Of a stretch of DNA of 64,000 nucleotides, positions 17,888-26,835 are shown piece by piece. Source of the stretch: Actinophytocola sp035634895 (lineage in GTDB: Bacteria; Actinomycetota; Actinomycetes; Mycobacteriales; Pseudonocardiaceae); contig NZ_DASQCC010000282.1 of NCBI RefSeq assembly GCF_035634895.1, positions 1-64,000 of the forward strand, read 5' to 3'. The position numbers were made by a program, and so were the translations under genes. Numbering within the stretch: the first letter of the stretch is position 1; each line of letters starts with the position of its first letter. The notes under the pieces were generated by a model. The model had not been told where the DNA came from, did not search any database, and saw only the letters and a program-made list of their open reading frames with translations.

Positions 17888-19486
17888 ATGTCTCCGAAGT
17901 CGGTTGTTCGTGTGCTTTCCGTGGTCATGCTCGCGTTGGCGACGGTGCTCACCGGCACGGCGAGTGCCAGTCCTGCGCCCGCCGGTTCGGTGCCGGTCGT
18001 CGCCACCACTGGTGGGTTGGTTCGCGGTGTCGCGGCCGGTGCCACCAACCAGTTCCTGGGCATTCCCTACGCCGCGCCGCCGGTCGGCGCCCTGCGGTGG
18101 CGGCCACCGCGCCCGGCCGCCCGCTGGGCGGGGGTCAGGGACGCAAGCCAGCCGGGTGCGTCGTGTGCTCAGCCCAGTGGCGGCTTCGGCACCGGCAGCA
18201 CCGCGGAGGACTGCCTTTACCTCAACGTGGTCACCCCGTCGGGACCGCCGCGGCACCGGCCGGTGATGGTCTGGATCCACGGCGGCAGCCTGGTGACCGG
18301 CGCCGGCGCCGTGTACGACCCGACCCAGCTGGTGGGGAACGGCGTCGTCGTGGTGTCCGTCAACTACCGGCTCGGGGCGCTCGGGTTCCTCGCCCACCCC
18401 GCGCTCGCCGGGTCACCCGGCGGGCCGACCGGTGACTACGGGTTGATGGACCAGCAGGCGGCACTCGGATGGGTGGCACGCAACATCGACCGGTTCGGTG
18501 GCGACTCGCGGAACGTCACCATCTTCGGTGAGTCCGCCGGTGGGCTGAGCGTGCTCTCGCACCTCGTCTCCCCCACGTCGCGCGGGTTGTTCGACCGCGC
18601 CATCGTGCAGAGCGGCAGCTACTCGCTGACCCAGCCGTCACTGGCCGACGCCGAGGCGGACGGCCAGGCGTTCGCCGCCGGGACCGGGTGTGCCGACCAG
18701 TCGGCCGACTGCCTGCGCGGCCTGCCCGTGACCACGCTGCTCGCCCACCAGCACGCCAACTACATCCCGAACATCGACGGCCGTGTGCTCACCCGGTCGG
18801 TCGGACCGGCGTTGGCCGCAGGGCAGTTCGCGCGGGTGCCGGTCATCAACGGCACCAACCACGACGAGTGGCGGCTGTTCGTCGCGTCGGCCGAGTTGCA
18901 GGGCCAGTTCGTCACCGCGGACAACTACGTCGGCCAGATCTCGCAGCTGCTCGGTGTGCCGCCCGACGTCGCGGCCGCCATCGCCGCGCAGTACCCGCTC
19001 AGCGCCTACCCCAGCCCGCCGCTGGCGCTCAGCGCGCTCGGCACCGACGCGATCTTCGCCTGCAACGCCGTCGTCCTGGACGACTCGCTGTCGAGGTACG
19101 TGCCGACGTACGGGTACGAGTTCAATGACGAGAACGCGCCGGGCCTGCTGCCTCCGGTCAGCTTCCCGCAGGGTTCCGCGCATGCCGCCGAGCTTCAGTA
19201 CCTCTTCCGGCTGGCCATCGGCGGGCCGCTCTCGCCGGACCAGCAGCGGCTCGCCGACACCATGCGGCGGTCCTGGGCGGGCTTCGCCACCCGCGGCACA
19301 CCGTCACCCGCCTGGCCGCGGTACGCCACCGGCACCCACCGGCTGCTGTCACTGGTGCCGCCGCGGCCGACGGTCGAGACCGGCTTCGCCGCCGATCACC
19401 GGTGCGCCTTCTGGAACCGGATCACCCCGGCGACGGCGACCGCCAGCCAGACGACGCCGAGCGCGACGGCCAGGCCGGCGACGTAG
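17888..19486 (+). CDS. Secreted type-B carboxylesterase
   Basis: 532 residues with a signal peptide (SVVRVLSVVMLALATVLTGTASA, cleavage near residue 28). Carboxylesterase landmarks follow: FLGIPYAAPPVGALRWRPPRP, EDCLYLNVVTP, the oxyanion segment WIHGGSL, the nucleophile Ser216 in GESAGG, and the His region GTNHDEW. The family normally ends near CAFWN, as here; a further about 20 residues of low-complexity Thr/Ala run on antisense to the convergent gene. It hydrolyses carboxylic esters outside the cell. GGGGAAGGGG lies before the ATG. Confidence 0.92.
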   Translation: MSPKSVVRVLSVVMLALATVLTGTASASPAPAGSVPVVATTGGLVRGVAAGATNQFLGIPYAAPPVGALRWRPPRPAARWAGVRDASQPGASCAQPSGGFGTGSTAEDCLYLNVVTPSGPPRHRPVMVWIHGGSLVTGAGAVYDPTQLVGNGVVVVSVNYRLGALGFLAHPALAGSPGGPTGDYGLMDQQAALGWVARNIDRFGGDSRNVTIFGESAGGLSVLSHLVSPTSRGLFDRAIVQSGSYSLTQPSLADAEADGQAFAAGTGCADQSADCLRGLPVTTLLAHQHANYIPNIDGRVLTRSVGPALAAGQFARVPVINGTNHDEWRLFVASAELQGQFVTADNYVGQISQLLGVPPDVAAAIAAQYPLSAYPSPPLALSALGTDAIFACNAVVLDDSLSRYVPTYGYEFNDENAPGLLPPVSFPQGSAHAAELQYLFRLAIGGPLSPDQQRLADTMRRSWAGFATRGTPSPAWPRYATGTHRLLSLVPPRPTVETGFAADHRCAFWNRITPATATASQTTPSATARPAT

Positions 19487-19803
19487 TCCCGGTCGTGCAG
19501 GCCCGGGTTGGTGACCACCAGGAACGGGTGCCACAGCAACGGGATCGCCAGGAGGGTCAGCACGGCGGTCAGGACCGCGCCGACCGCCACCGGGGTGCGC
19601 CACGGACCCGGCACGAGCCGGGTCAGTGCCAGGCCGGCCAGCCCGACGGCCGGCGCGACGAGGCCGTCGTGCACCAGCGGCCCGCCGACGAACCAGGCCG
19701 CGCCCTCGACGGCGTTGACCGTGCGGGAGGCGGCGAACTCCCAGGCGAGCACGGCGCCGTAGCCGAGCAGCGCCAGTCCCACGAGTGCGAGGACGACACG
19801 CAT
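19396..19803 (-). CDS. Small integral membrane protein, last gene of the five-gene operon
   Basis: 135 residues with four predicted helices (VVLALVGLALLGYGAVLAWEF; LVAPAVGLAGLALTRLVPG; VAVGAVLTAVLTLLAIPLLW; YVAGLAVALGVVWLAVAVAGVI). The family is not recognised. Its ATG overlaps the stop of the molybdopterin oxidoreductase (TGATG), and it ends 91 nt inside the 3' end of the convergent esterase. It may anchor or electronically couple the oxidoreductase. Confidence 0.75.
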   Translation of the reverse strand: MRVVLALVGLALLGYGAVLAWEFAASRTVNAVEGAAWFVGGPLVHDGLVAPAVGLAGLALTRLVPGPWRTPVAVGAVLTAVLTLLAIPLLWHPFLVVTNPGLHDRDYVAGLAVALGVVWLAVAVAGVIRFQKAHR

Positions 19804-20930
19804 CACAGCACCTCCAGGCGGTGGACCCACTTGGTCTGCAGCACGCCGGGGCGGCTCGGCGCGATGACGCGGCACGGGAAGCCGTGGTCGAGCGTGAGGC
19901 GTTCCCCGTTGAGGCGCAGGGCGAGCAGGGTGCCGTGCGTGTGGGTGGCGGGCAGGATGCTGGTCCGGTAGGCGCCGCGGCGTTCGAGGGAGGTCACGCG
20001 CACCGGGCGGTCGGTGCCGGCGCCGGCGAGCCGGAGGAGGTCGGCGATGGGGACGCCGGTCCAGGTTGCGGTCTGGCTCCAACCTTCGACGCAGGCGATC
20101 GGCAGGTCGGCGGTGTGCTGGGGCAGCGCCTCCAGTTCGGCGAGGGAGAGGCGGGTGGCGCCGATCTCCAGTCGCCACGAGGGATCCAGCGCCGCGTCGG
20201 TCACCCGCGCCGCGCCGGCGGTCCGGTTGACGGGCAGTCCCTGTGGGCCCCGCGACCGCCAGGAGAGCGGGGAGACGTCACGCAGCAACGGAACCGTGGC
20301 GCCGGCGGTGGCGACGACCGCGGCACCGGCGGCGAGGTAGGTGGTGCGGAGGAAGCCGCGGCGGGACAGGCCGTGCCCGGGCGGTTCCGGTGTGTCGAGG
20401 CGCGTGAGACCGCGCCGGATGACCGGCAGCTTCACCGCGACGTGCAGGAGCACGGCGCCGGCGGCGAGCCAGGCGACGGCGTAGTGCGCGGAGGGGAAGT
20501 AGAAGCCCCACAGGTAGTTCTGGGCGACGTTGAAGAGCCCGGTGGCGAGCTCGAAGAAGGCGGCACCGGAGAGGACGAGGATCGAGAGCCGTTCGAGTGC
20601 GTGCGGAAGCGAGCGGATGAGGGGGCGGGCGAAGAGCTTCGGGTAGACGGACCAGAGTTTCGCGAGCAGCAGGGGAATCGCGGCGATGCCGGAGAGCACG
20701 TGCACGCCCTGCGTGATCCGGTAGAGGTTCACCGGCGACGCCGGCCAGACGAACCAGGCCGGCGGCTTCTGCACGGCATGGCTGAGGAGTCCGGTGAGGA
20801 AGCAGAGCAGGAACGCGATGCCGAGCCAGAGCCCGAGCCGCGCGGTGACCTTCTCGTCGTGGGCGGGCGCGCGGAAGTCCTCCTCCCGCGGCTGAACCTT
20901 GTCGATGAGACGTGCCAGCCGGGCGTTCAT
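19803..20930 (-). CDS. Membrane-anchored molybdopterin-dependent oxidoreductase (cytochrome b561-like N-domain + sulfite-oxidase-type domain)
   Basis: 375 residues. The first about 190 contain four to five helices with His in membrane segments (GLLSHAVQKPPAWFVWP; ITQGVHVLSGIAAIPLLL; SAHYAVAWLAAGAVLLHVAVKLP), as in cytochrome b561-type haem proteins. Then comes a GHGLSRRGFL twin-Arg-like segment and another hydrophobic stretch. The C-terminal domain is of the sulfite oxidase/YedY fold: the molybdenum ligand is probably Cys280 in PIACVEGWSQTATWTGVPIADLL, followed by GFPCRVIAPSRPG and TKWVHRLEV. It probably transfers electrons from an extracytoplasmic substrate to the membrane. ATGA overlap with the upstream methyltransferase. 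Confidence 0.88.
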   Translation of the reverse strand: MNARLARLIDKVQPREEDFRAPAHDEKVTARLGLWLGIAFLLCFLTGLLSHAVQKPPAWFVWPASPVNLYRITQGVHVLSGIAAIPLLLAKLWSVYPKLFARPLIRSLPHALERLSILVLSGAAFFELATGLFNVAQNYLWGFYFPSAHYAVAWLAAGAVLLHVAVKLPVIRRGLTRLDTPEPPGHGLSRRGFLRTTYLAAGAAVVATAGATVPLLRDVSPLSWRSRGPQGLPVNRTAGAARVTDAALDPSWRLEIGATRLSLAELEALPQHTADLPIACVEGWSQTATWTGVPIADLLRLAGAGTDRPVRVTSLERRGAYRTSILPATHTHGTLLALRLNGERLTLDHGFPCRVIAPSRPGVLQTKWVHRLEVL

Positions 20931-21544
20931 GAGCGCACCAACTCCGTGAACCAGCGGCCGCCCGCCTCGCGCAACCAGTTCGCGCGCAGGCCGGCCCGTG
21001 CGGCGGCCGCCGGGACGGCGTCCGCGCCCAGCCAGGCCCAGTCGAACCAGCGGGTGCCGGCACTGTTGTCCGTGGACACCCTGACCTGGCCGCGGCGTAG
21101 GCCGGTGCCGGGCGGGTCCACCTCGATCAGCACGCTTCCCTTGGCGCACAACAGTTCTCCCACTCGGCCCAGCAGTCGAACCGGGTCGCCGCCGATGCCG
21201 ATGTTGCCGTCGGCCAGTAGGGTGTGGCGCCAGTGACCCTCGCCTGGCTGGCGGTCGAACACGTCGCGTTGGACGGCCGCCGCACCTGCCTCCTGCGTCA
21301 ACCGCACCGCGACCGGTGAGATGTCCATGCCCAGGGTCGCGACGCCCCGCTCGGTCAGTGCCGCCGTCAGCCTGCCCGGGCCGCAACCGATGTCCAGTGT
21401 CGGACCCGTACAGCTACTGAGCAGCAGCTCGTCGCCCGGGTCGGGGGTGGCACGCCAGCGTTCCGTCGGCAGCCTGATTCGCTCCCCTGTGGACAGTTCC
21501 AGCCAGCAGTGGTGGCCGAGCAGGCCCGGTTCGAAGTCGATCAT
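20927..21544 (-). CDS. Class I SAM methyltransferase
   Basis: 205 residues, short for the class. Motif I is LDIGCGPGRLTAALTERG, followed by GMDISPVAV, and the C-terminus has strands SVLIEVDPPGTGL and WFDWAWLGADAV. The N-terminus (MIDFEPGLLGHHCWLELSTGERIRLPTERW) is unusual and could position an acceptor. It overlaps both neighbours by 4 nt (ATGA), so it belongs to the glycosyltransferase/molybdopterin operon. Substrate unknown. Confidence 0.85.
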   Translation of the reverse strand: MIDFEPGLLGHHCWLELSTGERIRLPTERWRATPDPGDELLLSSCTGPTLDIGCGPGRLTAALTERGVATLGMDISPVAVRLTQEAGAAAVQRDVFDRQPGEGHWRHTLLADGNIGIGGDPVRLLGRVGELLCAKGSVLIEVDPPGTGLRRGQVRVSTDNSAGTRWFDWAWLGADAVPAAAARAGLRANWLREAGGRWFTELVRS

Positions 21545-22191
21545 CGCGCCATCACCTGCGCGAACCGCGAGCCCGGCGCCTGTGCCGCCACCGTCACGGC
21601 ATCGTCCATGGTGTCCACATCGGACATCACGGGCAGGAGCTCGACCTGGAGGCCGAGGTCGTGCAACGCCCCCAGCGTGCGGGCGCCCGTGTCCGGTCGG
21701 GACATCGGCACGGTCCGCAACACGTGCGCGTCCGCGGGTCGCTGTAGGCCCAGCGCCCACCAGCCGCCGTCGGCCGCCGGGCCCAGTACCGCGTCCGCCT
21801 CCCGCAGCCGGAACAGGGCCGAGGTGAGCAGCGGTGCGCGCAGCTGGGGTGTGTCCATGCCCACCTGCAACACCGGCGTGCCGGGGAACCGCCGTGCCAC
21901 GTCGGCGTGCGCGTTCGCCAGTCGCGTCGCGAAGTCACCGCCGCGCTGCGGGAACACCACGCAGTCGCCTAGTGTCTCGGCCAGCTCGGCCGACCGTTCG
22001 GCGTCGGCCAGGGAGCCCGTCAGCGCACACGCCACCGTCGCGCCGAGGACCGCCCGCGCACTGTCCACCGTGTCCAGCAACGCCGCGGCCGCAAGCTCGG
22101 CGGCCCGCTTCGCGCCGACCGTCGCCGCCAGCCGAGTCTTCGCCAGGCCGGCGACCGGTGCCTTCGCCACCACCAGTACCACCGCGGTCAT
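21541..22191 (-). CDS. CofC-like / DUF2064 glycosyltransferase-type nucleotidyl transferase
   Basis: 216 residues of the DUF2064 (rSAM/selenodomain-associated transferase 1) family. It shows VVAKAPVAGLAKTRLAATVG, the CofC/GTase-like N-terminus, then LQVGMDTPQL and GPAADGGWWALGL. The D-T-P-Q and D-G-G-x-W-x-L elements are hallmarks. Such proteins are nucleotide- or sugar-transferases of uncertain substrate. ATGA overlaps with both neighbouring genes. Confidence 0.85.
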   Translation of the reverse strand: MTAVVLVVAKAPVAGLAKTRLAATVGAKRAAELAAAALLDTVDSARAVLGATVACALTGSLADAERSAELAETLGDCVVFPQRGGDFATRLANAHADVARRFPGTPVLQVGMDTPQLRAPLLTSALFRLREADAVLGPAADGGWWALGLQRPADAHVLRTVPMSRPDTGARTLGALHDLGLQVELLPVMSDVDTMDDAVTVAAQAPGSRFAQVMAR

Positions 22192-22838
22192 CGCAGGACT
22201 CCCGCCATGTCCCGCACCGCGCGGAGCGTGCCGCGGACCGAACCCGAGACCTTCGAGTGGGTGCCCGCCGCGCGTGGCCGGTACGTGATGTCCCGCTCCA
22301 CCACCGACCAGCCGGCGTCGGCGGCGCGGACCAGCAGCTCCAGCGGGTACCCGAACGCCCGGTCCCGCACGTCCAGCGCCAGCAGGTCCGCTCGCCGCAC
22401 CGCGCGCATGCACGCGATGTCGGACACCGGCAGGCCACGCCGGCGCAGGATTGAGGCCAGTACGAGGTTTCCGGCGCGTGCGTGCCACGGCCACGCGTCG
22501 CGGGAGACCGGCACCCGCCGGCCCACCGCCAGGTCGGCGCCGTTCTCGACGGCCTCGACCAGCGGTAGCAGCTCGGCCGGGTCGAGCGAGCCGTCGGCGT
22601 CCAGGAAGCACACGATCTCCGTGCTGGCCAACGACAAGCCGGTGTGTACGGCCGCGCCGTAGCCACGCCTCGGCTCGTGCACCACCGTGGCGCCGTGAGC
22701 GGCCGCGACCTCCGGCGAGCCGTCGGTGGAGCCGTTGTCCACCACGATCGCCCGGTAGCCGGTTGGCAACGCCGCCAGTACCCCGGGCAGTGCGGCGGCC
22801 TCGTCCAGACAGGGAAGCACCACGTCGACTGTGTCCAT
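22188..22838 (-). CDS. Family 2 glycosyltransferase
   Basis: 216 residues of the GT-A fold. It has the N-terminal DVVLPCLDEAAALPGVLAALP, the nucleotide loop VVDNGSTDGS and the metal-binding LDADGSL. The C-terminal half includes R-A-V-R-R-A-D-L and a Thr-His-Ser-Lys-Val motif (AGTHSKVSGS), which recalls dolichol-phosphate-mannose-synthase-like enzymes. First gene of the five-gene minus-strand operon and divergent from the membrane protein at 22981. It probably makes a lipid-linked or secreted glycan precursor. Confidence 0.9.
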   Translation of the reverse strand: MDTVDVVLPCLDEAAALPGVLAALPTGYRAIVVDNGSTDGSPEVAAAHGATVVHEPRRGYGAAVHTGLSLASTEIVCFLDADGSLDPAELLPLVEAVENGADLAVGRRVPVSRDAWPWHARAGNLVLASILRRRGLPVSDIACMRAVRRADLLALDVRDRAFGYPLELLVRAADAGWSVVERDITYRPRAAGTHSKVSGSVRGTLRAVRDMAGVLR

Positions 22839-22980
22839 ACCTGGAAGCTATGGCCACCACGGGCGCGCGGAAACCCTTGCGGTGCTTACCGAATTGTGAC
22901 GACGGCGAACTTCTTACGGAGTTCTGACGGATTCCCGCCACGCCGCGCGGCAATGGTCCGGTGGGCTTACGGTCCACCGG

Positions 22981-24330
22981 GTGGTGATCTCTCCCCCTGA
23001 CCGCAGGACGTTCCGTGGCGACCTGGTCGCCGGTGCCGCCGTGCTCGGGTTCGTGTCGCTGGCCACCGCCGTCGGGTTCCTGACCGGTGCCCGGAACTAC
23101 GGCGCCGACCTGTACTCCCGCGCGGCGCCGCGCTTCGGCGAGTACCCGGTGCTCGCCGACCTGTACCCCAGGGTCGGGCCCGGCAGCGTGTTCGCCGTCA
23201 TGATCGCCGTCGGCGTGGTCGCGTGGGGGCCGGTGCTCGCCGAACGCCTGCGCTGGCGGACGCTTCTCGCCGCCGGCTACCTCACGTCCGTCGCGTGGAT
23301 TCTCGCCCTGGCCCTTGTGGACGGTTGGCAGCGCGGTGTCGCGCACCAGCTCGCGTCCGGCGGCGAGTACCTCGGGGTGGCCGGCAAGGTCGCCGACATT
23401 CCCCGGTTCCTGGGGACGTTCACGTCCCGGATCCTCGACTTCCAGGCGGACTCCTGGCCCACGCACGTCGCCGGCCACCCGCCGGGCGCGACGCTCGTGT
23501 TCGTGTGGCTGGACCGCATCGGGCTGTCCGGTGGGGGCGCGGCCGGGGTGGTCTGCATACTCGCCGGTGCCGCGACCGCCGTCGCCGTGCCGGTGACGGT
23601 GGCCGCGCTGGGCCGGGTCGACCTGGCGCGGGCGGCGGTCCCGTTCGTCGCGTTGCTGCCGGGCGCGATCTGGCTCGGGGTGTCGGCCGACGCGATGTTC
23701 GCCGGGGTCACGGCCTGCGGTGTGGCGTTGTTCGCGATGGGCGCGAGCCGGGGCGGGCGGATGCTGTGTGTGGCGGGCGGCGTGGTGCTCGGGTTCGGGA
23801 TCTTCCTGTCGTACGGGCTGTTGCTGATGGCGCCGATCGCGCTGGCCGTCGTGCTGGTGACGCGGGCCTGGCGGGCCCTCTGTTACGCGGTGCCCGGTGC
23901 GCTCGCGGTGGTCGGGCTGTTCGCGCTGGCCGGGTTCTGGTGGCTCGACGGGTACCACCTGGTGGTCGAGCGCTACCACCAGGGCATCGCGGCACACCGT
24001 CCGTACTGGTACTGGGTGTGGGCGGACCTGGCGTGCCTCGCGCTGGCGGTGGGGCCGGTGATCGCGGGCATGCGCCGCGTCGACTTCCTGACCGGCCTGC
24101 GCCGCCCGGCCGAACCGGTCGACGCACTGCTGCGCGGCGCGGCACTCGCGATCCTCACGGCCACGGTCTCCGGACTGTCGAAGGCAGAGGTGGAACGAAT
24201 CTGGCTGCCGTTCGCGGTGTGGCTGGTGCTCGCGGCGGTGAAGCTACCGCCGGCCTCACGCCGCTGGTGGCTCGCGGCTCAGGCCGGTACGGCGCTCGTG
24301 GTCGAGCACCTGCTGCTCACCGTCTGGTGA
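22981..24330 (+). CDS. Multi-spanning membrane protein, GT-C/mannosyltransferase-like
   Basis: 449 residues with about 11-12 hydrophobic helices. The first extracytoplasmic loop has Asp and Arg residues, and a conserved-looking THVAGHPPGATLVFVWLDRIGL follows; HPPG is common in GT-C-type lipid-sugar-dependent transferases. It could use a polyprenyl-phosphate sugar made by the divergent family 2 enzyme. GTG start; the alternative GTG is one codon later. It overlaps the convergent epimerase by 14 nt. Confidence 0.8.
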   Translation: MVISPPDRRTFRGDLVAGAAVLGFVSLATAVGFLTGARNYGADLYSRAAPRFGEYPVLADLYPRVGPGSVFAVMIAVGVVAWGPVLAERLRWRTLLAAGYLTSVAWILALALVDGWQRGVAHQLASGGEYLGVAGKVADIPRFLGTFTSRILDFQADSWPTHVAGHPPGATLVFVWLDRIGLSGGGAAGVVCILAGAATAVAVPVTVAALGRVDLARAAVPFVALLPGAIWLGVSADAMFAGVTACGVALFAMGASRGGRMLCVAGGVVLGFGIFLSYGLLLMAPIALAVVLVTRAWRALCYAVPGALAVVGLFALAGFWWLDGYHLVVERYHQGIAAHRPYWYWVWADLACLALAVGPVIAGMRRVDFLTGLRRPAEPVDALLRGAALAILTATVSGLSKAEVERIWLPFAVWLVLAAVKLPPASRRWWLAAQAGTALVVEHLLLTVW

Positions 24331-25369
24331 TCGTCGCGGGAGCACGCAGCGGCGCCGTCGCGAACTCGGCGATGCCGTCCTCGAAGGAGACCGACGCCGT
24401 GAAGCCGAGCCGTTCGCGCGCGGCGGCCGGGTCGGCCACCACGTGCCGGACGTCGCCGGGCCGCGCGCCGCCCACGATCTTCGGCGCGGGCCCGCCACAC
24501 GCCCTGGCCAGTTCGGCGGCCAGGTCCCCCACGGTGTGCGGCGTGCCGGAGCAGACGTTGACGGGCACGAGACTTCCTTGCGGTGCAAGGCTTTCGACGG
24601 CGAGTGCATTGGCGAGCGCCACGTCCCGCACGTGGACGAAGTCCCGGCGCTGGTTGCCGTCCTCCAGCACGGTGGGCGCCTCGCCGCGTTCGAGTGCCGA
24701 CCGGAACAGCGACGCGACTCCGGCATACGGCGTGTCCCGGGGCATCCGCGGCCCGTAGACGTTGTGGTACCGCAGGGCCCACACCGAGCCGCCTGCCTGC
24801 CGCGCCCACGCCGACGCGAGAAACTCCTGTGCCGCCTTGGTCGCCGCGTAGGTGCTGCGCGGGTCCAGCGCGGCGGACTCCGGCACCAGCCCCGGTTCCA
24901 GTGCGGCACCACAGGCCGGGCACGGCGGATCGTACCGTCCACTGTCCAGATCGGACGCGAGGCGGGGCGCCGGGCTCACCACCCCGTGCGTCGGGCATGC
25001 GTAGCGCCCCTCGCCGTAGACGACCATCGACGACGCCAGGACCAGCCGCCCGACACCGGCCCCGTGCATGGCGGCCAGCAGCACCGCGGTGCCGAAGTCG
25101 TTGTGCAGCACGTACTCCGGCGCGTCCGCGGGCGAGAGACCGTGTCCCACCATGGCCGCCTGGTGACAAACGACGTCGACGCCGTCCAGCAGGTCCGCCA
25201 GCAGCGCCGGATCGCGAACGTCACCGACGACGCCGTCGAAGTCCGGGTGCTGACCGTGCGCCTTCGGCAGCAGGTTGTCCACCGGCACGGCGTCGTGGCC
25301 ACGAGCCAGCAGCGCCTCGACGACATGGGACCCGATGAAACCGGCCGCGCCGGTGACCATCACTCGCAT
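24317..25369 (-). CDS. NAD-dependent sugar epimerase/dehydratase with zinc-finger-like insert
   Basis: 350 residues of the extended short-chain dehydrogenase family. GAAGFIGSHVVEALLARG binds NAD, and STYAATKAAQEF holds the catalytic Tyr-x-x-x-Lys. Between SSMVVYGEGRY and the Tyr there is an insert with CPTHG and CPACG, a putative zinc site seen in a subset of actinobacterial UDP-sugar epimerases. It could supply the sugar nucleotide for the glycosyltransferases of the neighbouring operon. Confidence 0.88.
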   Translation of the reverse strand: MRVMVTGAAGFIGSHVVEALLARGHDAVPVDNLLPKAHGQHPDFDGVVGDVRDPALLADLLDGVDVVCHQAAMVGHGLSPADAPEYVLHNDFGTAVLLAAMHGAGVGRLVLASSMVVYGEGRYACPTHGVVSPAPRLASDLDSGRYDPPCPACGAALEPGLVPESAALDPRSTYAATKAAQEFLASAWARQAGGSVWALRYHNVYGPRMPRDTPYAGVASLFRSALERGEAPTVLEDGNQRRDFVHVRDVALANALAVESLAPQGSLVPVNVCSGTPHTVGDLAAELARACGGPAPKIVGGARPGDVRHVVADPAAARERLGFTASVSFEDGIAEFATAPLRAPATITRR

Positions 25370-25556
25370 GCCCGCGAGACTAGGCACCGCACCGGCCCAC
25401 CGCGCGGCGAACCGGCGGCACGTCACGAAACCGTCAGATTTGCCGCGGTTCGCCCCGACCGACGAACTGTGACGAGTTCTCCGGGTCCTCGTGCTTGTGG
25501 AGAATCGCCGTTACCCGATAGAACGGTGTGCGAAGGCAAACGGGGAGGGACTTCGC

Positions 25557-26015
25557 ATGCGCCTGCTCGAGTTCGTGCCGGTAAGGTCGATCCCGGGCTG
25601 CCCGGTCCGTACCGCACGGGGACCGGCGAGTACACGCTCGACCCGATCCACCTGCCCGGCTGCGACGGTGACATGTCCGACCTGCAGGGCGAGATGTACC
25701 TGGACGCCACCCGCGGGGTCAGCCGTGGCGCCGCGCTGCACAGCACGCTCTACGTCGTCGGCGCGAACCACAACTTTCTTCAACACCGAGTGGACGCCGG
25801 GCCAGTCGGAGGCGCCGTCCTCCGACGACTTCTGGCTCGAGGACGACCCCGTGTGCTCGGCGGGCACGCCCGTCCGGCTCACCGCGGCAGCGCAGCAGAA
25901 CGTCGGCGCGACGTACATCGCGGCGGCCGCGCGGCTGTTCGTGGCTGGTGACCGGCGAGTGCTGCCGCTCGTCGACGGCACCGGGGTCCGGGCCCCGGGT
26001 CGTGCGCGGACGTGA
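25557..26015 (+). pseudogene. Frameshifted remnant of a secreted alpha/beta-hydrolase
   Basis: A GGGAGG ribosome site and ATG at 25557 start a short peptide (MRLLEFVPVR). From about 25600 the hydrolase-like sequence is in a different frame: YTLDPIHLPGCDGDMSDLQGEMYLDATRGVSRGAALHSTLYVVGANHN. At about 25775 one extra T (AACTTTCTTC where AACTTCTTC would continue the protein) returns it to the ATG frame as FFNTEWTPGQSEAPSSDDFWLEDD and then TAAAQQNVGATYIAAAARLF. 'GANHNFFNTEWTPG' is a contiguous motif of bacterial lipase-like hydrolases, so the split shows decay. The N-terminal catalytic half is missing. Confidence 0.75.
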
Positions 26016-26021
26016 CGCCGG

Positions 26022-26054
26022 CCGGCCGGGCTGCTTCGGAGACAGCCCGGCCGG
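26022..26054. terminator. Strong bidirectional hairpin between the pseudogene and the isonitrile dioxygenase
   Basis: Perfect 12-bp stem CCGGCCGGGCTG / CAGCCCGGCCGG with a 9-nt loop (CTTCGGAGA). It sits 7 nt after the pseudogene stop and 8 nt before the convergent dioxygenase stop, so it can end transcripts from both sides. No T-run is visible. Confidence 0.7.
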
Positions 26055-26061
26055 TCCGGTG

Positions 26062-26835
26062 TCACAGGATCTGGATCCGCTGCAGGTGCCGGGAGGAGCT
26101 GCCCCGGAACGCGTTGCGGCCGTGCAACAGCGCCTGGTTGTCCACCACGACGATGTCGCCGTCGCGCCACTCGTGGGCATAGCAGACGTCCGGGTCGTGC
26201 AGCCGCGTGCTCAGGTCGGCCAGGAACGGCGCGGCTTCCGCGTCGGACAGACCGTCCACGGTGGTCCACACCGGGTTCAGGTAGTGGTCCGGGTCGAGGG
26301 GTTCGTTGTACCGCATGATGGTCTCGCCGGTCACGGAGTGCTTTCCCAGGAGTGGCGCGGTGGTCTCGCCGCCGTAGTGCTTCAGCTTCTCCGTGCGGTA
26401 GGTGATCTCGGTCCGCGACCAGCGCTCGACGAGGTCCGCCCCCGCCCTGCGGATCACCTCGGTCGTGTCGGAGAACACCGTCTCGCCGCCGCCACCGGCC
26501 GCCGGTGCCCGCACGCACTGGAACAGGAAGAACCGCGGTGTGGCGCGCGCGAACGCGCCGTCCCAGTGGAACGGCACGTCCCCCCGGCCGAACAGGTAGT
26601 TCTTCGGTTCCTCCTCGATCACCAGGTCGAGCACGGCGCCGAAGTCCCAGGTGAGGACCTCGCCCCAGCTCTCGCCGTAGGTCGTCAGGTCCGCCTTGTC
26701 CAGCAGGGGAACCCCGCGCAGCACCAGCACCTTCGCCGCGACCGTCCAGTCCGCCAGCGTGGCGGGCGCGATGTCCCGCAGGTCGCCGGCGGGCGCGGTC
26801 ACCACGCGCCCGAACGGCTCGGCTGTCACGGTCAT
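26062..26835 (-). CDS. Fe(II)/2-oxoglutarate oxygenase of the TauD/PvcB (IsnB) type
   Basis: 257 residues of the TauD/TfdA fold. Iron ligands are His90 and Asp92 in PFHWDG and His238 in NQALLHGRNAF; the C-terminal Arg in SSRHLQRI may bind 2-oxoglutarate. FLFQC and GGGGETVFSDTTE are typical of PvcB/IsnB enzymes, which oxidise amino-acid isonitriles to vinyl isonitriles by desaturation and decarboxylation. Its start overlaps the stop of the upstream isonitrile synthase by 4 nt, strong support for the pair working together. Symbol left blank because several names are used for this family. Confidence 0.85.
   Translation of the reverse strand: MTVTAEPFGRVVTAPAGDLRDIAPATLADWTVAAKVLVLRGVPLLDKADLTTYGESWGEVLTWDFGAVLDLVIEEEPKNYLFGRGDVPFHWDGAFARATPRFFLFQCVRAPAAGGGGETVFSDTTEVIRRAGADLVERWSRTEITYRTEKLKHYGGETTAPLLGKHSVTGETIMRYNEPLDPDHYLNPVWTTVDGLSDAEAAPFLADLSTRLHDPDVCYAHEWRDGDIVVVDNQALLHGRNAFRGSSSRHLQRIQIL

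Noticed and set aside
22765..22790. GGCAACGCCGCCAG, complementary to part of the MITE-like core
   Set aside because: It lies inside the coding frame of the family 2 glycosyltransferase and lacks flanking terminal repeats; coincidence of GC-rich coding sequence.
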